Source: Methylococcaceae bacterium NSM2-1
GTDB taxonomy: Bacteria > Pseudomonadota > Gammaproteobacteria > Methylococcales > Methylomonadaceae
Direction: 5' to 3'
NCBI GenBank assembly: GCA_002256705.1
Contig: NQJI01000103.1
Span: forward strand, 1-10,728
Length of the DNA: 10,728 bases
Shown piece by piece: positions 6,941-10,728 of this stretch; position 1 is the stretch's first letter, and the number at the start of each line of letters is the position of its first letter. Position numbers and translations under genes: made by a program. Under the pieces are notes generated by a model that ran no database searches, had not been told where the DNA came from, and was given only the letters and a program-made list of their open reading frames with translations.

Positions 6941-7094
6941 GGTCGACCCAGGGTAACCGCATTAAAATAACAAACCATTAGAAATCAATTGATTATAATA
7001 TTTACGTCATAGAAATTAACTCGCAATTATAGCATAAGTAATTGATTTTGCTATGAATTAAAAAGTCAAATGCGTTTACCCTGATGGTCGAACC
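6941..7094. repeat. Fold-back (MITE-like) element with long terminal inverted repeats
   Basis: The left arm begins GGTCGACCCAGGGTAACC at 6941 and ends GCATT at 6963. The right arm runs from AATGCGTTTACCCTG (7069-7083) to GGTCGAACC (7086-7094). Reverse-complemented, they match over about 23 of 26 positions, with a one-base and a two-base gap and one substitution. A second nested pair, AAATCAATT (6982-6990) and AATTGATTT (7040-7048), makes most of the element foldable. The core is very A+T-rich and has no gene. No flanking target duplication was seen. It may be a non-autonomous transposable element or a large intergenic palindromic repeat. Confidence 0.55.
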
Positions 7095-7140
7095 TTATCG
7101 TGTTTACATTCCAGGAAGTTGGCAATAGCAGTGTGAATTA

Positions 7141-7569
7141 TCAATTCAGCCATTCAATAACATGATCTTCCAGGTTCATCGCAACCGATTCTTTTATGGC
7201 ATAGCTACTGATTGAAACACCCGCTCTTTTTACACTCGCGGTACTTCCCGATAGCAAGGGATGCCATGCGGGGAGCTCTTTACCATCGTTCACTAAACGG
7301 TAAGCACAGGTTGAAGGCAACCAGTTGTATTGTGCAAAGTCGTATTGTTTTAAATCCAGACATTCCGCGACTAATCGGGTTCGTTCAGTATAACGGGTGC
7401 ATCGACAGGTATTCAGATTGATGAGCTTACAGGCGACGTTGGTAAACACTATTTTTCCCGTATCTTCATCTTCCAGCTTGTGGAGACAACATTTGCCACA
7501 GTTATCACATAATGACTCCCATTCTTCGGTAGTCATTTCAGCCAGTTTCTTGTTTTTCCAAAAGCTCAT
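7141..7569 (-). CDS. ycgN: YcgN/UPF0260 family cysteine-cluster protein
   Basis: The 142-residue product matches the E. coli YcgN pattern almost block by block: FWKNKKLAEMTTEEWESLCD, then CDNCGKCCLHKLEDEDT at 21-37, FTNVACKLI at 42-50, CRC at 55-57, the YNWLPSTCAYRL block at 81-92, GKELPAWHPLLSGS at 96-109 and the final DHVIEW. Nine cysteines (21, 24, 27, 28, 47, 55, 57, 70, 88) are placed as in the zinc/iron-chelating CxxCxxCC family, suggesting metal or Fe-S binding in the cytoplasm. No reaction is established for it. The start is fixed by the family N-terminus rather than by a ribosome binding site, which is weak. It lies 78 bases downstream of the MerR-type gene in the same direction, so it could be read from that promoter or its own. 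Confidence 0.92.
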   Translation of the reverse strand: MSFWKNKKLAEMTTEEWESLCDNCGKCCLHKLEDEDTGKIVFTNVACKLINLNTCRCTRYTERTRLVAECLDLKQYDFAQYNWLPSTCAYRLVNDGKELPAWHPLLSGSTASVKRAGVSISSYAIKESVAMNLEDHVIEWLN

Positions 7570-7647
7570 AGAATGATTAATAAATTAGCAAAATATCGGG
7601 TTATGCTACCCTAATCCAGCCCACGCGATTTAAATATAAATCACCCT
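7570..7647. other. Short spacer between the B12-type regulator and ycgN
   Basis: The 78 bases contain GATTTA (7627-7632) opposite TAAATC (7637-7642), an A+T-only hairpin just after the regulator stop, and GGGT/ACCC arms around TATGCT near 7600-7613. Neither is a convincing terminator. A ycgN promoter on the minus strand cannot be assigned with confidence. Confidence 0.3.
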
Positions 7648-8631
7648 TCAGACATTATCAGCTTTTTGCTCTACGCGATTTGCTGCCAGTTGATCCAGAA
7701 TTTGTCTGAAATGCTCATAATTTTGAATATTTAACACGCCCACTTCATTTAAAACCGCTTGATAATGGCCAGCAGCTTTTCCACCGACAATAAGTGCGAC
7801 TTTATTACCGATCAGTTTTTTCAGTCGTCTTAGTTCTTTCGGTACAACGTGGTCATCGGTGGCGAAACTTAGGCTGATAGTCAGTGCGCGTGCATTAGTA
7901 TATTTTACCCCTGCAGCAATTTCTTCAGCCGGCAGATTTGCGCCCAGATAAGTTACCTGCCAGCCGCTCAGTTCAGCCATAATAGCGGCGAGTAAAGCGC
8001 CTAATTCATGCAATTGACCAATCGGTGTACTAACAATCATCCTGGGTGCATCTGCAGAACACGGATTATTGTTCCGTAAAATATAGGTCAAAGAACGAAT
8101 AACCGATGAAGTCATGTGTTCATGAACCGGCCTCAGCTCTCCCGTTTTCCAACGTTCGCCAATTCGTGTTAACAAGGGCGTCAATAAGTGCTCAATAAAT
8201 GCTTCAGACCCCAGTTCCACAATCGCGTTTTCGAAATGCGACTCTAGCGTTCTAGCATCGAAAGCCAAAACTGCAGCATAACATTTTTCAACATAATCCT
8301 CTGCAAGATGAGCCCTATCGCTGGCTGAAGGAGTATTACCATTCAATGTTTGCGATATTGCACCGGATTCATTTTTCAACAGATTTTTTAGATCATCAAG
8401 CGAGAATTGGGCAATTTGACTGATACTATGGCCATTGCTGGTTGCCTGATTGAGTAATTTTAAACGGGCAATATCCTGATCGGTATAAACTCGATGCCCA
8501 CCTGCCGTGCGTGAAGGTGTTACAGCCTGATAGCGACGCTCCCAAGCTCTGACAAGATCAGATTTAACCCCCGATCTTTTCGAAACCGTGCTGATTAAAT
8601 ATTGTGCTGAGTCATCATTAAGACCAGTCAT
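7648..8631 (-). CDS. MerR-family regulator with cobalamin-binding domain (CarH/LitR-like photoreceptor)
   Basis: The 327-residue protein has three parts. Residues 11-80 are a MerR winged helix-turn-helix (STVSKRSGVKSDLVRAWERRY, then RTAGGHRVYTDQDIARL). Residues 105-190 are a helical B12-binding-2 cap. Residues 196-315 are a Rossmann-like B12-binding domain. The cap carries Trp161 and Glu171-His172 in the exact Wx9EH spacing known from CarH-type light sensors, where these residues contact the adenosyl group of coenzyme B12. The axial-ligand motif reads QLHELG (206-211): His208 and Gly211 are kept but the usual Asp/Glu is Gln. SLS (253-255) and VGG (282-284) complete the cobalamin site. CarH proteins bind DNA as tetramers in the dark and fall apart in light. 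Direct repeats of the expected kind lie just upstream, suggesting autoregulation. MlrA-like regulators have a similar layout but lack B12 ligands. Confidence 0.88.
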   Translation of the reverse strand: MTGLNDDSAQYLISTVSKRSGVKSDLVRAWERRYQAVTPSRTAGGHRVYTDQDIARLKLLNQATSNGHSISQIAQFSLDDLKNLLKNESGAISQTLNGNTPSASDRAHLAEDYVEKCYAAVLAFDARTLESHFENAIVELGSEAFIEHLLTPLLTRIGERWKTGELRPVHEHMTSSVIRSLTYILRNNNPCSADAPRMIVSTPIGQLHELGALLAAIMAELSGWQVTYLGANLPAEEIAAGVKYTNARALTISLSFATDDHVVPKELRRLKKLIGNKVALIVGGKAAGHYQAVLNEVGVLNIQNYEHFRQILDQLAANRVEQKADNV

Positions 8632-8668
8632 AGTTGCTTCTTTGCATCAAAAATAAAAGCGCTATACT

Positions 8669-8696
8669 AACATAAACCTTTACAAAACATTGACAA
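8669..8696 (-). promoter_or_regulatory. Candidate promoter of the CarH-like gene
   Basis: On the minus strand TTGTCA (complement of 8691-8696) is followed after 16 bases by TATGTT (complement of 8669-8674). They match the sigma-70 consensus at 5 and 4 of 6 positions. This lies 38 bases upstream of the ATG at 8631. The repeats at 8679-8706 cover its -35 and spacer, as expected for repression. Confidence 0.4.
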
Positions 8697-8706
8697 AAAT
8701 TGTACT
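8679..8706. promoter_or_regulatory. Candidate CarH-type operator: three 11-base-spaced TnnACA repeats
   Basis: TTTACA at 8679, TTGACA at 8690 and TGTACT at 8701 start exactly 11 bases apart. The first two match TnnACA fully; the third differs only in the last base. From general knowledge, Thermus CarH binds 11-base direct repeats with this core over a promoter -35 box. Here they lie 48-75 bases upstream of a CarH-like gene. Binding by this protein is inference. Confidence 0.5.
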
Positions 8707-8920
8707 TGATAGAATCGACAGGTCGCTACGCTATCTGCTGCTTGATCAAAACGGGTTTAAGTATTCAGATTCCGGCAACAAAATTAATCTTGCAGGAAGG
8801 GTTTTAGCTGCAATTGTCGGAGCTAAAGAGAATATCAGAATAATTACAACTTTAGTACGCCAATTTCCATGCTGCCGACGTTAGATAATGATTTATAAAT
8901 ATTGATTCGAACTGCCATGA

Positions 8921-8949
8921 TCAACACACGCCCGTAAAATACGTATAAT
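8921..8949 (+). promoter_or_regulatory. Sigma-70-type promoter for nadE
   Basis: A perfect TATAAT at 8944-8949 is preceded, after a 17-base spacer, by TCAACA at 8921-8926 (4 of 6 against TTGACA). Transcription would start about 45 bases before the nadE ATG. No regulatory palindrome was seen in the leader. Confidence 0.55.
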
Positions 8950-9001
8950 GTTCACCAGACAGCTTCCAAGCTATTTTTCGCCTGCACCTTGAGTCTTTCT
9001 G

Positions 9002-10612
9002 ATGTCATTAAAAATCGCACTCGCACAAATCAATTTTCTGGTCGGTAATATAGCCGCTAACGTTAATAACATCATCGAAGCGGCTGTTTATGCACGCGAT
9101 CAGTTAAATGCGGATATTATCGTCTTTCCTGAACTTACCATTACCGGCTATCCTGCAGAAGACCTGTTACTGCGTCCTGATTTCATTACCGCAGCCAATA
9201 ATGCCGTTTATCAGCTTGTCGACCGCGTTGCCGGTATTGCGCTGGTTATCGGCTTTCCTGAACGTGACGGCAATAAGCTTTACAACAGCGCCGTGGTGTT
9301 ACATCAAGGCGTTATTCTGGCATGTTATCGTAAACAGGCTTTACCAAATTATGGGGTGTTTGATGAGCAACGTTATTTTTCAGCGGGTAATCAGCCTTGT
9401 GTGTTTGAGTTTAATGGCACCTTCATTGGCCTGACGATTTGCGAAGATGTTTGGAAAAGCGGCATTATTGACGCTACGAAACAAGCCGGGGCAGAATTAC
9501 TGCTGACTCTAAATGCCTCACCGTTTAATTCAGGAAAAATCCATCAACGCGAAGCCATTATTTGCCAGCAGGTTAAAGCTGCGCAGATTCCCCTGGTTTA
9601 CGTAAATCAAGTGGGCGGCCAGGATGAGTTAATTTTTGATGGCGCTTCATTTGTTGCCAATTCTCAAGGCGACATTGTATTTCGGGCAGAAGAATTTAAA
9701 GAACAAATCAGTGTCATTGAATTTGACGGCAACAATCCTGTAACCCATACCTGTGCGCCGCTATACAATGAAATTTCCAGCGAATATCAGGCCCTGGTGC
9801 TGGGTATTAAAGATTATGTACGTAAAAACGGTTTTCAAGGCGCCATTTTAGGTTTGTCCGGCGGCATTGATTCGGCACTGGTTTTAGCGTTGGCGGTTGA
9901 TGCACTGGGGCATGATAAAGTTGAAGCGGTACTCATGCCGTCACGCTACACGCAGACGATGAGTATCGAAGATGCCATACTGGAAGCTGATGCGTTGGGT
10001 GTGAAATACCACACCATTCCTATTGAACCCGCCGTTAATGCCTTTACGGTCATGTTGGCCGAAGTTTTTGCAGGGACAACCAAAGATACCACTGAGGAAA
10101 ATATTCAGGCGCGTTGCCGTGGGGTGATTTTGATGGCTCTATCCAACAAACAAGGCAAACTGTTGCTGACTACGGGTAATAAAAGCGAAATGAGCGTTGG
10201 CTATGCAACGCTTTATGGCGATATGGCGGGTGGTTTTGCGCCCATCAAGGATGTACCTAAACTGCTGGTTTATCAATTGGCCCATTATCGCAATACCCTG
10301 TCCGAGGTCATCCCTGAGCGTGTTATTACCCGCCCGCCCTCAGCAGAATTAGCGCCTGATCAAGTTGATGCTGACTCCTTACCGCCTTACGAAGTTTTAG
10401 ACCCGATACTGGAGCGTTATGTAGAGCTTGACCAATCGGCTGAAGAAATTATTGCTGCCGGATTCAGGCGCGAGGATGTCGCCAGGGCCATTAATCTGGT
10501 AGACAGAAATGAATATAAACGCCGGCAATCACCACCGGGCATCAGAATTACGTCCAAGGCGTTCGGACGTGATCGGCGTTATCCCATTACTTCTGGCTAC
10601 AGAGGGATTTAG
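9002..10612 (+). CDS. nadE: Glutamine-dependent NAD+ synthetase
   Basis: The 536-residue protein has both domains of the glutamine-dependent enzyme, which converts deamido-NAD+ to NAD+ with ATP, taking ammonia from glutamine. Residues 1-250 are a nitrilase-type amidase with the full Glu-Lys-Cys triad: Glu44 in VFPELTITGYP, Lys111 in CYRKQALPNYGVFDE and Cys147 in LTICEDVW. Residues 260-536 are the synthetase, with the ATP pyrophosphatase loop LGLSGGIDSALVLALAVDALG at 283-303, MPSRYT, TTGNKSEMSVGYATLYGDMAG at 390-410 and the tail QSPPGIRITSKAFGRDRRYPI. The length (about 540) is normal for the proteobacterial form. The start gives the conserved MSLKIALAQINF; the ribosome binding site is weak. 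It appears monocistronic with its own promoter. Confidence 0.97.
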   Translation: MSLKIALAQINFLVGNIAANVNNIIEAAVYARDQLNADIIVFPELTITGYPAEDLLLRPDFITAANNAVYQLVDRVAGIALVIGFPERDGNKLYNSAVVLHQGVILACYRKQALPNYGVFDEQRYFSAGNQPCVFEFNGTFIGLTICEDVWKSGIIDATKQAGAELLLTLNASPFNSGKIHQREAIICQQVKAAQIPLVYVNQVGGQDELIFDGASFVANSQGDIVFRAEEFKEQISVIEFDGNNPVTHTCAPLYNEISSEYQALVLGIKDYVRKNGFQGAILGLSGGIDSALVLALAVDALGHDKVEAVLMPSRYTQTMSIEDAILEADALGVKYHTIPIEPAVNAFTVMLAEVFAGTTKDTTEENIQARCRGVILMALSNKQGKLLLTTGNKSEMSVGYATLYGDMAGGFAPIKDVPKLLVYQLAHYRNTLSEVIPERVITRPPSAELAPDQVDADSLPPYEVLDPILERYVELDQSAEEIIAAGFRREDVARAINLVDRNEYKRRQSPPGIRITSKAFGRDRRYPITSGYRGI

Positions 10613-10627
10613 TAGGTTTTGGAATCC

Positions 10628-10645
10628 TCTGTTGAAAAAAACAGA
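10628..10645 (+). terminator. Weak stem-loop after nadE
   Basis: TCTGTT (10628-10633) and AACAGA (10640-10645) pair around the loop GAAAAA, 15 bases after the nadE stop. Only a short TTTT at 10653-10656 follows, so termination here is probable but weak. The rest of the window (to 10728) has no recognisable gene; a palindrome CAATCGATTG is at 10699-10708. Confidence 0.4.
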
Positions 10646-10728
10646 CTGAAACTTTTAGAACTATCTAAATAGGTCAGAATCAGTTATTGAATTTGAGGCA
10701 ATCGATTGTCTGGGATCGGCCAGAACCA

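Larger units (their letters stand above)
8632..9001. other. 370-base divergent intergenic region between the B12 regulator and nadE
   Basis: It holds the regulator's operator and promoter at the left (given separately) and the nadE promoter at the right. In between, a frame open from 8657 to 8884 has only a TTG (8690) as possible start, lies partly inside the operator and resembles no protein I know. A 10-base palindrome ATTTATAAAT is at 8891-8900. Confidence 0.5.

Noticed and set aside
6424..6978. A 184-codon minus-strand frame opposite the 6416-6922 gene
   Set aside because: It is Ser/Phe/Cys-rich antisense translation of a Lys/Glu-rich frame. The plus-strand reading has an ATG, an N-terminal membrane segment and a more protein-like composition, although neither is proven.
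8690..8884. A 64-codon plus-strand frame between the CarH-like gene and nadE
   Set aside because: Its only start is a TTG lying inside the putative operator. It has no ribosome binding site, no ATG and no recognisable protein content.

Overview
The window looks like chromosomal core sequence from a gammaproteobacterium. The basis is the set of housekeeping families (zwf-pgl, YcgN/UPF0260, a two-domain NAD+ synthetase) and the style of the AmmeMemoRadiSam genes. An aquatic or methylotrophic lineage such as Methylococcales would fit the central carbon genes and moderate G+C, but nothing here proves it. No tRNA, rRNA, CRISPR array, integrase or complete insertion sequence was seen.

Layout. Positions 1-1038 hold the 3' end of glucose-6-phosphate dehydrogenase (zwf) followed without a gap by 6-phosphogluconolactonase (pgl), the first two steps of the oxidative pentose-phosphate / Entner-Doudoroff route. 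A hairpin follows, then an aminoglycoside-phosphotransferase-like small-molecule kinase (1167-2234). After a 295-base gap comes a polytopic Cys/His-rich membrane protein (2530-3285, DUF5765-like), closed by a clear stem-loop terminator and a CACGAAGG-type inverted repeat. Positions 3422-5899 are an AmmeMemoRadiSam locus: the radical SAM gene amrS points left, and amrB (Memo) and amrA (AMMECR1) point right from a shared 140-base region. amrB is broken by an internal deletion of roughly 80 bases plus frameshift, while amrS and amrA are intact.

From 5900 to 7140 the sequence is gene-poor and accessory-like. There is a 516-base T-rich gap with two hairpins, a small membrane-anchored charged protein of unknown role (6416-6922), and a roughly 154-base fold-back element (6941-7094) whose ends form a long imperfect inverted repeat. 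Then, on the minus strand, come the cysteine-cluster protein YcgN (7141-7569) and a MerR-type regulator with a B12-binding domain (7648-8631). That regulator carries the Wx9EH motif and axial histidine of CarH/LitR photoreceptors. Just upstream of it lie three TnnACA-like repeats spaced exactly 11 bases apart, the arrangement expected of a CarH operator, overlapping its probable promoter. Glutamine-dependent NAD+ synthetase (nadE, 9002-10612) closes the window with its own promoter and a weak terminator.

The most informative points are the disrupted Memo gene between two intact partners, the light/B12 regulator with a visible operator, and the fold-back element. No wholly new multi-gene system is evident.
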